Assembly: GCF_048269565.1 (NCBI RefSeq)
Contig: NZ_JBLXIK010000002.1
Coordinates: forward strand, 186,001-250,000
Direction of reading: 5' to 3'
Source of the DNA: Maricaulis sp048269565
Lineage (GTDB): Bacteria; Pseudomonadota; Alphaproteobacteria; Caulobacterales; Maricaulaceae
DNA: 64,000 nt
A program made the translations under genes and the position numbers. Positions 48,014 to 57,289 of the stretch are shown in pieces; position 1 is the first letter of the stretch, and every line of letters starts with the position of its first letter. Below the pieces are notes generated by a model. It did not search any database and had not been told where the DNA came from. It was given only the letters and a program-made list of their open reading frames with translations.

Positions 48014-49609
48014 ATGCCCGATCTGGACCTTGTTCCGCTTCGACGCGCCCTGATATCCGTTTCAGACAAGACCGGCCTGATTGACCGGGCGCAACGCCTG
48101 GCGGCTGCAGATGTCGAAATTCTCTCGACCGGCGGCACGCTGAAGGCATTGCAGGCCGCGGGCATTCCCGCCCTCGACGTGGCCGAGGTGACAGCGTTTC
48201 CCGAAATGATGGACGGCCGCCTCAAGACTCTGCATCCGCGCGTGCATGGCGGTCTGCTCGGACGCCGTGACAACGAGCAGGATGCAACGGACATGGCGCA
48301 GCATGGCATCCCGGCCATCGATCTGCTCTACGTCAATCTCTACCCGTTCGAGGATACGGTCTCCAAGGGCGCCGAATACGACACCTGCGTCGAGAATATC
48401 GATATTGGCGGACCGGCCATGATCCGCGCTGCAGCCAAGAACCATGCCTGGGTCGCCGTCTGCGTCGATGGCGAAGACCTCGATGCCGTGCTCGACGCGA
48501 TGGACAATGAATCCGGCTCCACTCCGCTGGCGCTGCGCAAACGCTTGGCGGCCAAGTCCTATGGCCGCACCGCGGCCTATGATGCGGCGATTTCCAACTG
48601 GTTCGCCGACACGCTCGACATCCCGACCCCGGCCTACCGGGCCTTTGGCGGCAATTTGCTGCAGGCGCTGCGCTATGGTGAAAACCCGCACCAGGCCGCG
48701 GCCTTCTATCGCACCTCGGAAAACCGCCCCGGCATCGCCACCGCACGCCAGGTTCAGGGCAAGGCGCTGAGCTTCAACAATCTCGCCGATGCCGACGCCG
48801 CCTTTGAACTCGCCTCCGAATTCGATCCGGCCAGCACGGCCGCCGTTGTGATCGTCAAGCACGCCAATCCCTGCGGCGTCGCGCTGCATGATGATCTGGC
48901 CACCGCTTATGAGAATGCCCTGTCCGCCGACCCTGTCTCGGCCTTTGGCGGCATCGTCGCGATGAACCGCAAGCTCGATGCCGTCACGGCGAATGAGGTG
49001 GTGCGGATCTTCACCGAAGTGGTGATCGCGCCCGATGCCGATGAGGACGCGCTGGCAATCCTGTCGGCCAAGCCGAATGTGCGCGTGCTGCTGACCGGCG
49101 CCCTGCCAGACCCCGACCAGACCGGCTGGCTGGTCAAGACGGTCGCTGGCGGCCTGCTGGTGCAGGAAAGGGATACCGGACGGGTCCTGCCCTCCGAGCT
49201 CAAGACCGTGACCAAGCGCGCACCGACCGAACAGGAGCTCACCGATCTGCTGTTCGCCTGGAAAGTCGTCAAACACGTCAAGTCCAACGCCATTGTCTAT
49301 GTCCGCGATGGCGCCACGGCCGGGATCGGCATGGGCCAGACCAGCCGTCTCGAGGCTGCCCGCCTTGCCCTGAGCAAGGCCGAGGCTACCGCTATCGAGA
49401 ATGAGTGGGACCAGCCGCATACCCGGGGTTCGGTCTGCGCTTCCGACGCCTTCTTCCCGTTTGCCGACGGTCTCAAGGCGGCAATCGAAGCCGGGGCGAC
49501 AGCGATTATTCAGCCGGGCGGCTCGATCCGCGATGACGAGGTGATCGCGGCAGCCGATGAAGCCGGGCTGGCCATGGTCTTCACCGGAATGCGCCATTTC
49601 CGGCATTAG
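48014..49609 (+). CDS. purH: Bifunctional AICAR transformylase/IMP cyclohydrolase
   Basis: A 531-aa enzyme for the last two steps of IMP synthesis. The N-terminal cyclohydrolase domain (about residues 1-195) contains ALISVSDKTGLI, LSTGGTLKAL and the KTLHPRVHGGLLGRRD motif. The transformylase domain has LRYGENPHQAAAFY, KHANPCGVA, SAFGGIVAMNR and the C-terminal GSVCASDAFFPFADG. The ATG at 48014 is preferred over 47996 because GGAG at 48002-48005 then has proper spacing. It is preceded by its own promoter. Confidence 0.96.
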   Translation: MPDLDLVPLRRALISVSDKTGLIDRAQRLAAADVEILSTGGTLKALQAAGIPALDVAEVTAFPEMMDGRLKTLHPRVHGGLLGRRDNEQDATDMAQHGIPAIDLLYVNLYPFEDTVSKGAEYDTCVENIDIGGPAMIRAAAKNHAWVAVCVDGEDLDAVLDAMDNESGSTPLALRKRLAAKSYGRTAAYDAAISNWFADTLDIPTPAYRAFGGNLLQALRYGENPHQAAAFYRTSENRPGIATARQVQGKALSFNNLADADAAFELASEFDPASTAAVVIVKHANPCGVALHDDLATAYENALSADPVSAFGGIVAMNRKLDAVTANEVVRIFTEVVIAPDADEDALAILSAKPNVRVLLTGALPDPDQTGWLVKTVAGGLLVQERDTGRVLPSELKTVTKRAPTEQELTDLLFAWKVVKHVKSNAIVYVRDGATAGIGMGQTSRLEAARLALSKAEATAIENEWDQPHTRGSVCASDAFFPFADGLKAAIEAGATAIIQPGGSIRDDEVIAAADEAGLAMVFTGMRHFRH

Positions 49610-49678
49610 GACGGGTCGTGACGCAATGTGAATCAACTAAACATTGACCAATCCGTCAGTGACGCCACATTGCACGCC

Positions 49679-50551
49679 ATGATGTACGGATTTCTGATAC
49701 GGGCGGTTCCTGCCGCCCTGGCAATCGCCGCGACCGGTCTGGGCGCTTCGGCCAGCTCCAATGTCACGGGGTTCGGCGTGCCGCAGCGCTCGCTCGAGCA
49801 ACAGGTCGAACTGATCCGGCCGTTCACCCAGATCCGGATTCCTGAAGCCGCCACCGGTCCGGTACCAACGGTGCTGATGTTTCACGGCTGTGGCGGACTG
49901 CGTGAAGTTCAGGAAGACTATGCCCGCTCAGCCCTGGAGGCGGGGTACGGTGTCGTGATCATCGGTTCGAACGCGGCACGCGGCATTGATCGCTTTGCGG
50001 CCATGAGCCAGGTCTGCACCGGCCTGCGGCTGTGGGGCCGCGAACGGTCGGCGGATGTGTTTGCCGGCTTGAGGCTGGCGCGCGAAGACGCCCGTATCGA
50101 TGCGACGCGGCTTGCCCTGATTGGCTGGAGCCATGGCGGATGGACGGTTCTCGAAGCGCTTGATGATGCCGGGCGCCGGGCCGTGCCCGAGGCGCTGGAT
50201 ATGGGCGGCGAGGCGGCGCCGGATCTCGCCGGGGTTCGCACCGCGATGACGGTCTACCCCTATTGTGGCTTTCCGATGCGCAGCGACGGGCGCGAATACG
50301 CCCGCGACATTCCGCTGCACGCCATTCTGGCCGAGAGCGACATGATTGCGCCGCCCGGTGATTGCGAGCGCCTGTTCGAACGCTCGGAAGCGGCCGGGCA
50401 TCCGGTCGATTTCGAAATCCTGGCTGGCCAGACCCACGCCTTCGACGAGCCCAATCCGCCGCCTGACCCGCGCATCCATTACGATGCCGACGCGGCGGAA
50501 CAGGCGCGCAGCCGCTGGATCGAGATTCTCGACAGCGAACTGGCGCGCTGA
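49679..50551 (+). CDS. Exported dienelactone hydrolase-like alpha/beta hydrolase
   Basis: About 290 aa with a signal peptide MMYGFLIRAVPAALAIAATGLGASA. The oxyanion loop is MFHGCGGL and the nucleophile elbow is GWSHGG (about Ser151). The acid is probably Asp in AESDMIAPPGDC and the base His in GQTHAFDEP. This is the pattern of the DLH-like family (PF01738) with a Ser nucleophile. Two cysteine pairs (for example CGG and PYCGFP) could form disulfides in the periplasm. An in-frame GTG at 49628 is possible but would precede the signal sequence. Confidence 0.82.
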   Translation: MMYGFLIRAVPAALAIAATGLGASASSNVTGFGVPQRSLEQQVELIRPFTQIRIPEAATGPVPTVLMFHGCGGLREVQEDYARSALEAGYGVVIIGSNAARGIDRFAAMSQVCTGLRLWGRERSADVFAGLRLAREDARIDATRLALIGWSHGGWTVLEALDDAGRRAVPEALDMGGEAAPDLAGVRTAMTVYPYCGFPMRSDGREYARDIPLHAILAESDMIAPPGDCERLFERSEAAGHPVDFEILAGQTHAFDEPNPPPDPRIHYDADAAEQARSRWIEILDSELAR

Positions 50552-50573
50552 ACCGCGTGCCGCCATTGCTGCG

Positions 50574-53500
50574 CTAGGGCTGGGCCACCGACGCCATTTC
50601 GCCGAGCTGGGTTGAGGCGATCGACAGTTTCGACAGTGTCCAGGCGCCGGACTCGTCGAGCTGACGCTGCACAAGGTCGACACGGTCGGCCTCGTCGCCA
50701 TTGACGGTATTCCAGGCCTCGACCAGCGAATCTGCCCAGTCGCGCGACGGCGATTCGACACCGCTCGCCAGCGATCCACCCGCCTGGGCAGCAAAGCGCA
50801 TCGCCGAGGACGCGAGGGCCTGCTGGCTGGCATAGAGATCTTCCATCAGCCGGCGGACCGCGAGACGATCCCAGTGCAGCTCGGACGACACTTCCTGGCC
50901 GAGACCGCGCAGACGGTCAAAGCGGAAGCGGGCGCCGATCGCGTGGTAGATATAGGCGGTCGATGCGAGCGGCCAGTCACTGGCCACCGCCATGTCGATG
51001 ACATCGGTTGACGAGGTCAGAGGCCGCAATTCGGCCACAGCCTTCGCCAGCGCCGGCGGTGCGCCGGCGGCGACGAATTTCTGCTTGCGGGAGCGAACAC
51101 CCTTGCGCTCGTGATCGGAGATGATCTCGTGCGCCATGCCGCGCAATTCCTGCACGCCGGACTGGTAGTTCTCGATCACCGTGCCGATCGCCTCCAGCGA
51201 GGAGGCGGCGCGGCCGCGATTGCGCCGGACCAGCCAATAGGCTTGGCGCCGCAGCAGGCGGATGATCTCGCCGTGAAGATCGATCTGGACCGAGGCCGGG
51301 GCCTTGTTGTCGAGCTGGTTGATCTCGGTCGACAATTCACTGAAGCGGAAAATCTGGCGTCCGACCTCGAAGGCGTGGGCGATCGCCGGCACCGCAGCGG
51401 CCGTGGAGTCGATCGCGCGGTGGATGAAGGTCGGCCCGCCCAGATTGATCATTTCATTGGCGAGAACCGTGGAGATGATCTCCCGTTTCAGGCGATGGCT
51501 TTCCATGGCCTCGGAATAGCTGTGGAGCCCGTTCGGGAAATAGTTCACCAGCATGGAATGGAAATGCGGATCATCGGGTACGTCCGACGCGACGAGCTGA
51601 TCAAACAGGGTGATCTTGGCGTAGGAAATCAGCACCGCGAGCTCGGGCCGGGAGAGCCCGAGGCCGCGCTCTTTCAGACCGCGCATGCCTTCGAGATTTG
51701 GCAGACCCTCAACCTCGCGATTGAGCTGGCCGGCGCTTTCAAGCCGGGCCATGAAGCGCTCATGGGCGTCCAGATCGGCAACCGCCGAATGCTCGGCCAT
51801 CGAAAGCGCCAGGGTCTGGTCGTAATTGTGCTGCAGGACGTGATGCGCGACATCGTCGGTCATCGACTCCAGCAGGACATCGCGCTCGGCCAGACTCATG
51901 GCGCCACTGCGCACCATGGGCCGCACCAGAATCTTGATATTGACCTCATGGTCGGAACTGTCGACGCCGGCGGAATTGTCGACGAAGTCGGCGTTCGCGC
52001 GGCCACCATTGCGGCTGTATTCGATGCGCGCCGCCTGGGTAATGCCCAGATTCGCGCCTTCACCGATGACCTTGACCCGCAATTCGGAGGCATTGACCCG
52101 CAGACCGTCATTGGCCTTGTCACCGACTTCGCTGTGTTGCTGGTGACTGGCTTTGACATAGGTGCCGATGCCGCCAAACCAGAGCAGTTCAGCATCGGCC
52201 TTGAGCAGGGCATTCATGAGGTCAACCGGGCTAGCACTCGGTGTGGTCAGGCCGGTCAGGGCCCGGATCTCGTCAGACAGGGGCAGTGATTTTTCGCCGC
52301 GGGAGAATATCCCGCCGCCCTTGGAGATCAGTGATTTGTCATAGTCCTGCCAGGAGGAGCGTGGCAGGTCGAACAGGCGTTTGCGTTCCTGCCATAACCG
52401 TTCCGGATCGCCCGGGTCGGGATCGATGAAGATATCCCGGTGATCGAAGGCGGCGAGCAGACGGATCTGCTTCGACAGCAGCATGCCATTGCCGAACACA
52501 TCGCCGGACATGTCGCCGACACCGATGACGGTAAAGGGCTCGGCCTGGATGTCCTTGTTGAGTTCGCGGAAATGGCGTTTGACCGATTCCCAGCCACCAC
52601 GGGCGGTGATGCCCATCTTCTTGTGGTCATAGCCGGCCGAACCGCCCGAGGCGAAGGCATCGCCGAGCCAGAAATCAAACTCGTCGGTCGCCAGGCCATT
52701 GGCCGTGTCGGAGAAGGTTGCCGTGCCCTTGTCGGCAGCGACAACAAGATAGGGATCATCATCATCCCAGCAGATCGTGTCCGCAGGATGGGCGACGACA
52801 TCGTCGACAATATTGTCGGTGATATCGAGCAGGCCGCGGATGAAGGTCTTGTAGGCCTCGCGGCCGGCTTCAAACACCTCGTCGCGTGAGCCATTGCGCG
52901 GCAGGGTCTTGGGATAGAAGCCGCCCTTGGAGCCAACCGGCACGATGACCGCGTTCTTGACCTGCTGTGCCTTGACCAGGCCCAGCACTTCGGTGCGGAA
53001 ATCATCGCGGCGATCCGACCAGCGCAGCCCGCCGCGTGCGACCGGGCCAAAGCGGAGGTGGACACCCTCGACATCGGGCGACCAGACGAAGATTTCCCGA
53101 TAGGGTTTGGGAAGCGGCAGATCGGCCAGTGAGGCGCTGTCGATCTTGATCGAGATGCGCGGCTTCACATCGCCGGCGGCATCGCGTTGATAGAAATTGG
53201 TGCGCAGGGTCGCCTGCAACAGCTCGTACATGCGGCGCAGGGCCCGGTCATGATCGAGACTGCGCACAGCATCAAGCTGCGCCACGATCTGCTCGCCGAC
53301 CTTTGCTGCCGCCTCGACACGAGCCTTCTGGCCGCCGTCGAAGGCCGGGTCGAACTTGACCCGGGCCAGCTCAAGCAGGCCGCGAGCGATATCGGGATAG
53401 GCGGCCAGCGCCTCTTCCTGGATCGCCTGCGACGGATCGAGCCCGGTCTGCTGACGATAGCGGGCGCAGGTCCGCAGGAAAGCTGCCTCGCGCCAGGTAA

Positions 53501-55499
53501 CGCCGATCTCGACGATCAGACGGTTGAATCCGTCATCCTCGGCACGGCCATCGGCCATGGCCAGCAGGGCATCCTCGAGCTTTGGGCCCAGTTCTTCGAG
53601 CGACTGGTGTTTGAGCGCATCGGACCGGATCTCGAAATCATGGACATAGGCGCGGTCGACCAGCTCGCCATTGCGGCCACGGCGGTCAACCGGGAATCCG
53701 GTTTCCTGCACGACATAGACGCCGAGGTTTTCCAGTACCGGCATCACGCGCGACAGCGAGACCGGCTTGCCGACCCGATAGATCTTCAGGCGCAATTCGG
53801 TCTGCTGGTCGTCGGCCTCGCGATAGGTGCGTACGGCGACCTGGTTGGGCGAATCGAGCGATTCCAGTTTCAACACGTCGGCCAGGGCCTCGTGGGAATC
53901 ATAGAGTTCGCGATAACCGGCCTTGAAGGCGTCCTGGTAGGCCGGCATGCGCAGGCGGATGGCTTCGGACGCCGTGCGGCGGACATGGGATTCCAGATCG
54001 TCTTCCCAGGTGCGCGACAATCGCGTCACACGCCGTTCGAGCTCGTCGATATCGGGCTCGGGGTGATCGAACGGGTTAAGCCCGATAATGAAATGGACCC
54101 GCGCCAGCGAACTGTCGCCGAACTGCGGGTAGAAGGCCGAGAGCCGGCCGCCGAACGCATCACGGATCAGCTCGCCCGCCTGTTCGCGGACCTGCGAATT
54201 ATAACGGTCGCGCGGCACAAAGAGCAGCGCCGAGACGAAGCGGTCGAACTGGTCGCGGCGAATGAAGAGCTTGGTGCGCGGACGGTCGTGCAGATGCAGG
54301 ATGCCAAGGCAGATTTCCAGCAGGTCATTCTCTTCGGTCTGGAACAGTTCGTCGCGCGGGAAGTTCTCGACCGTATTGCGCAGTTTCTTTGCATTGTGGG
54401 TGCCGGGCGCCTTGCCGGCCCGTTCGAGCACACGGCGGACCTTGCGGCGGATCAGCGGCACGAGCGAGGCGCTCTGGTCATAGGCTTCGGCGGTGAACAG
54501 GCCGACGAAACGCGATTCCCCGATCACGGCACCGTCCTCGCGATACCGTTTGACGCCGATATAATCCATATAGACCCGGCGATGGACGCGCGATTTCATA
54601 TTGCCCTTGGCAACAATGATCGGCGTCGGTTCGCGCAGGAAGGTTTCGATCGCCGGCGTCAATACAGCCGGTTCGGACCCCTTGCGCAGCACATGGCGCT
54701 CGGGATCACGCAAGACGCCGCGCCCGGAATCGCCACGCACGCGCGGATGACGATCAGCCATCGAGCCATCATCATTGACGTCGAAATCATAGATGCGGCA
54801 GCCGAGAAAGGCGAAATGGTCATCGCGGAGCCAGCGCAGGAATTCGAGCGATTCAGCAATTTCTTCCGGCGAGGCCAAGGTCGTGGCCTGTTGCAGGTGC
54901 GCGATGGACTCGTCCATCTGGGCCCGCATGTCCGACCAGTCCTCGACGGCAACACGGACATCATCGAGCGTCGCGGTCACACCCTCGATCAGCGTGCGGC
55001 GGGACAATTCGTCCAGCGCCGGCAGGTGCACCTGGATCATGGATTCGGCGATACAGCGCCCACCTTCGGTGATGCGATCACCATCAGACGAGCGCCTGAC
55101 CTGCACGATCGGGTGGAACATGGCGATTACGTCATGGCCCTGCGCACCGACTTCGCCCATCACCGAATCAACGATGAAGGGCCGGTCATTGCCGATGATT
55201 TCAAGGATGTCACGCCCGAGATCGACGCCGTCCGACCGGGTCGCGGTCCGCATCCGGACCAGGATGTCATCGCCCGCGCGCTTGTTACCAAAGGACCAGA
55301 ATTCGACGCTGAGGGCCGCCAGGTCGTCGGCAGAGACACGTTCCAGGTCTTCCGACAAGGCGTCGTCATAGATTTGCGCGAAGAAAGCGTTGCCGGTCTC
55401 GCCGCACTCGCCTCCGCACTGTTCCTGCCAGCGCTGACGCGCCGCTTCCATGAATTCCGCACGCGTATAAGCATGCGCGATTCCGACGACCGCCCCCAT
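50574..55499 (-). CDS. gdhZ: NAD-specific glutamate dehydrogenase, large (L-180-like) type
   Basis: A 1641-aa enzyme that deaminates glutamate to 2-oxoglutarate with NAD+. Only the middle third (about residues 750-1250) carries the catalytic domain, with VARGGLRWSDRRDDFRTEVLGLVKAQQVKNAVIVPVGSKGGF (Lys-rich active site) and a Rossmann region GVGDMSGDVFGNGMLLS. The flanks of about 700 N-terminal and 400 C-terminal residues include ACT-like and helical regulatory domains. In Caulobacter the homologue GdhZ also restrains FtsZ ring formation in response to glutamate. The large open frame on the plus strand is its shadow. The 364-bp upstream gap holds the promoter. Confidence 0.96.
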   Translation of the reverse strand: MGAVVGIAHAYTRAEFMEAARQRWQEQCGGECGETGNAFFAQIYDDALSEDLERVSADDLAALSVEFWSFGNKRAGDDILVRMRTATRSDGVDLGRDILEIIGNDRPFIVDSVMGEVGAQGHDVIAMFHPIVQVRRSSDGDRITEGGRCIAESMIQVHLPALDELSRRTLIEGVTATLDDVRVAVEDWSDMRAQMDESIAHLQQATTLASPEEIAESLEFLRWLRDDHFAFLGCRIYDFDVNDDGSMADRHPRVRGDSGRGVLRDPERHVLRKGSEPAVLTPAIETFLREPTPIIVAKGNMKSRVHRRVYMDYIGVKRYREDGAVIGESRFVGLFTAEAYDQSASLVPLIRRKVRRVLERAGKAPGTHNAKKLRNTVENFPRDELFQTEENDLLEICLGILHLHDRPRTKLFIRRDQFDRFVSALLFVPRDRYNSQVREQAGELIRDAFGGRLSAFYPQFGDSSLARVHFIIGLNPFDHPEPDIDELERRVTRLSRTWEDDLESHVRRTASEAIRLRMPAYQDAFKAGYRELYDSHEALADVLKLESLDSPNQVAVRTYREADDQQTELRLKIYRVGKPVSLSRVMPVLENLGVYVVQETGFPVDRRGRNGELVDRAYVHDFEIRSDALKHQSLEELGPKLEDALLAMADGRAEDDGFNRLIVEIGVTWREAAFLRTCARYRQQTGLDPSQAIQEEALAAYPDIARGLLELARVKFDPAFDGGQKARVEAAAKVGEQIVAQLDAVRSLDHDRALRRMYELLQATLRTNFYQRDAAGDVKPRISIKIDSASLADLPLPKPYREIFVWSPDVEGVHLRFGPVARGGLRWSDRRDDFRTEVLGLVKAQQVKNAVIVPVGSKGGFYPKTLPRNGSRDEVFEAGREAYKTFIRGLLDITDNIVDDVVAHPADTICWDDDDPYLVVAADKGTATFSDTANGLATDEFDFWLGDAFASGGSAGYDHKKMGITARGGWESVKRHFRELNKDIQAEPFTVIGVGDMSGDVFGNGMLLSKQIRLLAAFDHRDIFIDPDPGDPERLWQERKRLFDLPRSSWQDYDKSLISKGGGIFSRGEKSLPLSDEIRALTGLTTPSASPVDLMNALLKADAELLWFGGIGTYVKASHQQHSEVGDKANDGLRVNASELRVKVIGEGANLGITQAARIEYSRNGGRANADFVDNSAGVDSSDHEVNIKILVRPMVRSGAMSLAERDVLLESMTDDVAHHVLQHNYDQTLALSMAEHSAVADLDAHERFMARLESAGQLNREVEGLPNLEGMRGLKERGLGLSRPELAVLISYAKITLFDQLVASDVPDDPHFHSMLVNYFPNGLHSYSEAMESHRLKREIISTVLANEMINLGGPTFIHRAIDSTAAAVPAIAHAFEVGRQIFRFSELSTEINQLDNKAPASVQIDLHGEIIRLLRRQAYWLVRRNRGRAASSLEAIGTVIENYQSGVQELRGMAHEIISDHERKGVRSRKQKFVAAGAPPALAKAVAELRPLTSSTDVIDMAVASDWPLASTAYIYHAIGARFRFDRLRGLGQEVSSELHWDRLAVRRLMEDLYASQQALASSAMRFAAQAGGSLASGVESPSRDWADSLVEAWNTVNGDEADRVDLVQRQLDESGAWTLSKLSIASTQLGEMASVAQP

Positions 55500-55863
55500 G
55501 ATACGGCGCTCCTCAGCTCAGGTTGATCAGAACTCGAACCTAGACCTGTTTGCGGGCGGTGCAACCCGGCTACGCCGTTGAAAACGCAATCTCGCTATTC
55601 CGATTGGGATGGCTTGAAAAATGCGGCACCGCCGGGAAGGGACAGGGGACCCGGCGGTGCCTGACAGACCTCATTCGGCAGGCTGGGGGGGACGCACGTT
55701 AGAGGCCTGTTCAATCACTGGCTTGGTCGGGGGAAACCTTGCCAGGATACTTGTGGACGGGGCATTGATGCCGCCGTCACTACACATATGGGGAGGCGTC
55801 GCCAGCAATCCAACCCCACGCATTCACAGCTTCGTGACCGGGGAAGAAAACCCGCACGGCCCG
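55500..55863. other. Intergenic region upstream of the glutamate dehydrogenase gene
   Basis: No protein gene is supported in this 364-bp stretch; a plus-strand open frame running through it is antisense to the next operon. The left part should contain the glutamate dehydrogenase promoter. At 55617-55661 there is a strong terminator for the minus-strand operon entering from the right. About 200 bases between that terminator and the stop of the small gene at 55864 show nothing further. Confidence 0.55.
55617..55661 (-). terminator. Intrinsic terminator of the four-gene operon 57924-55864
   Basis: GGCACCGCCGGG (55625-55636) and CCCGGCGGTGCC (55650-55661) form a perfect 12-bp stem. On the minus strand it is followed by GCATTTTT. 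It is the only terminator-like structure downstream of the overlapping genes. Confidence 0.85.
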
Positions 55864-56112
55864 CTAGTGCGTACGCCCGTGCGGTTCAGCCGCCAGCAAG
55901 AGATCGGCAGGCCGGTCACTGTCGCCCAGCGCGCGCTGGACGCCACAACGCAGGACCTCGATCAGATAGGTCAGGTCATCATCGCCGCTTTCCAGCGCCT
56001 GGAGTTCCTGTTCGACCAGGGACAAAACCAGGTCGGCGACCTGCAGCCGATCACGGTCATTATCAGCCTGCCGGATATCCGGGAAGTACTTTGCCAGGGA
56101 TCTTTGGGTCAT
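55864..56112 (-). CDS. Small acidic protein, 82 aa, last gene of the LysR-linked operon
   Basis: Not a recognised family. The ATG at 56112 overlaps the stop of the isochorismatase-fold gene (TGATG), so it is translationally coupled, which strongly supports expression. The protein starts with a polar segment (TQRSLAKYFPDIRQADNDRDRLQ). It continues with a leucine-rich acidic helix (LQVADLVLSLVEQELQALESGDDDLTYLIEVLRCGVQRAL) and ends with His/Arg. It has no membrane segment. A helical adaptor or dimerising protein is possible, by composition only. Confidence 0.6.
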   Translation of the reverse strand: MTQRSLAKYFPDIRQADNDRDRLQVADLVLSLVEQELQALESGDDDLTYLIEVLRCGVQRALGDSDRPADLLLAAEPHGRTH

Positions 56113-56696
56113 CAGCCTATTCCAATTTTCTTCAGGGTTGGGGTTTCCGGCGAGCGCAGCCAAGTGGCAACGACCTCGTCCAGGGGCATCGTGCTGCTCA
56201 GGCGGTCGATCAGATCGAAGGAAATATCGCGAACGCTTGAGGCCGATCGCGGTCCCACGGCCCGGCCGCCGACAGCCTCGGGAATCACCGTCAATCGCTG
56301 GTCACGGGCGACCGCATCAAACATGGTCGCCATCAGCGAAAAAGGTGCCGAGAAGCCGACCAGGAAGCAGGGCGGGCCGGAATAGTGACGGATCATGCGT
56401 CCGAAATCCGGGTCGGAATATGCCGACAGGCCGGTGCGGATGAAGACCGCCTCGCGCGAAAGCGGCGCCAGGCCGTCGATCGGCGCACCGGGTACGCTGA
56501 CACCGCAATTGATCGCCGGCCGGTTGCTTTGATACTGGCAGTGCAGCACGGGCCAGCCGGACAGCCGCGCCGAAGTCAGCAGGCGCCGGATGCGATCGGC
56601 GACGGCAGCATTGCTGCCATCGTCTTCCGCCTCGCCCGGATCGAGCGATTCTCTCTGGCAATCCAGCAGGACAAGCGTGGGCAGGTAACGGTTCAT
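56112..56696 (-). CDS. Isochorismatase-fold protein lacking catalytic Cys and Lys
   Basis: A 194-aa cysteine-hydrolase-fold protein. The first catalytic residue is present (Asp12 in LVLLDCQRE). At the position of the conserved lysine (usually in VVVKxxxSAF) the protein has Arg87 in VFIRTGLSAYSDPDF. Where the nucleophilic cysteine normally stands before the L-A-T-x-x-D-A helix it has Ser120 in GFSAPFSLMATMFDA. With two of three catalytic positions changed it is probably not a normal amidohydrolase. It overlaps the GNAT gene by 4 bp and the next gene by a few bases, in the middle of a tight operon. Confidence 0.8.
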   Translation of the reverse strand: MNRYLPTLVLLDCQRESLDPGEAEDDGSNAAVADRIRRLLTSARLSGWPVLHCQYQSNRPAINCGVSVPGAPIDGLAPLSREAVFIRTGLSAYSDPDFGRMIRHYSGPPCFLVGFSAPFSLMATMFDAVARDQRLTVIPEAVGGRAVGPRSASSVRDISFDLIDRLSSTMPLDEVVATWLRSPETPTLKKIGIG

Positions 56697-57289
56697 GCAA
56701 GCTCCTCCGGCCGGCGTTGCCGGCGGGGCGCGCGTCGCAGGGAACGGTCAAACGGCCCGGGCCGGTCCCAGTCACCATCGGGGCGGATGATCGCCAGCGG
56801 ATCGGAATCCATGGTGATCGCATTGGCGGGGCGTTCCAGCGGGTGCTCAATCTCGACATATTCATAATCGGAGAACATGAAGCTGGCGCGGCCGGGGCGG
56901 ACCCGGAAGCCGTGGGAGCGCCAATAGGCCACCCGGTTGAGCTGGGCATGGCCAAGCACCTGGCGATAGCCGCGACGGGCACAATAGCTCAGGGCTTCCT
57001 GCATCAGGGCACGCATTACGCCATGGCGGCGGAAGGTCGGCAGGACCGCCGCCCGTTCGACCTTGGCGAAGTCGGCAAACCAGCGCAGCCGCAACACGCC
57101 GACCGGCTCGCTGCCACGCCAGGCGATCAGGTGCGAGGCGGCAACCAGGTCATTGCCGTCATATTCCTCGTTATAGGGCGCGCGCTGCTCGCCCATATAG
57201 GTGACACCGCGCAGGGTCATCGCCATGACAACATGGTCAAAGCTGCGCGCTACGGTGACGCGCATCCGGTCTCGGCTCTCCGCATTCAT
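56693..57289 (-). CDS. GNAT-family N-acetyltransferase
   Basis: A 198-aa acyltransferase. The start segment VTYMGEQRAPYNEEYDGNDLVAASHLIAWRGSEPVGVLRLRWF gives beta strands 2-4. The acetyl-CoA site is VERAAVLPTFRRHGVMRALMQEALSYCARRG (R/Q-x-x-G-x-G/A type, here RRHGVM). A later GHAQLNRVAYWRSHGFRVR holds the beta-5 to alpha-4 region. The substrate is unknown. The ATG at 57289 overlaps the upstream gene stop by 4 bp; the much longer open frame extending to 57595 is antisense-like and rejected. It is the second gene of the operon next to the LysR regulator. Confidence 0.87.
   Translation of the reverse strand: MNAESRDRMRVTVARSFDHVVMAMTLRGVTYMGEQRAPYNEEYDGNDLVAASHLIAWRGSEPVGVLRLRWFADFAKVERAAVLPTFRRHGVMRALMQEALSYCARRGYRQVLGHAQLNRVAYWRSHGFRVRPGRASFMFSDYEYVEIEHPLERPANAITMDSDPLAIIRPDGDWDRPGPFDRSLRRAPRRQRRPEELA

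Noticed and set aside
53187..55526. 779-residue plus-strand frame opposite the glutamate dehydrogenase gene
   Set aside because: It is the codon shadow of the conserved dehydrogenase and shows no family pattern.
55621..56385. 254-residue plus-strand ORF
   Set aside because: It crosses the operon terminator and lies antisense to two overlapping, translationally coupled genes.
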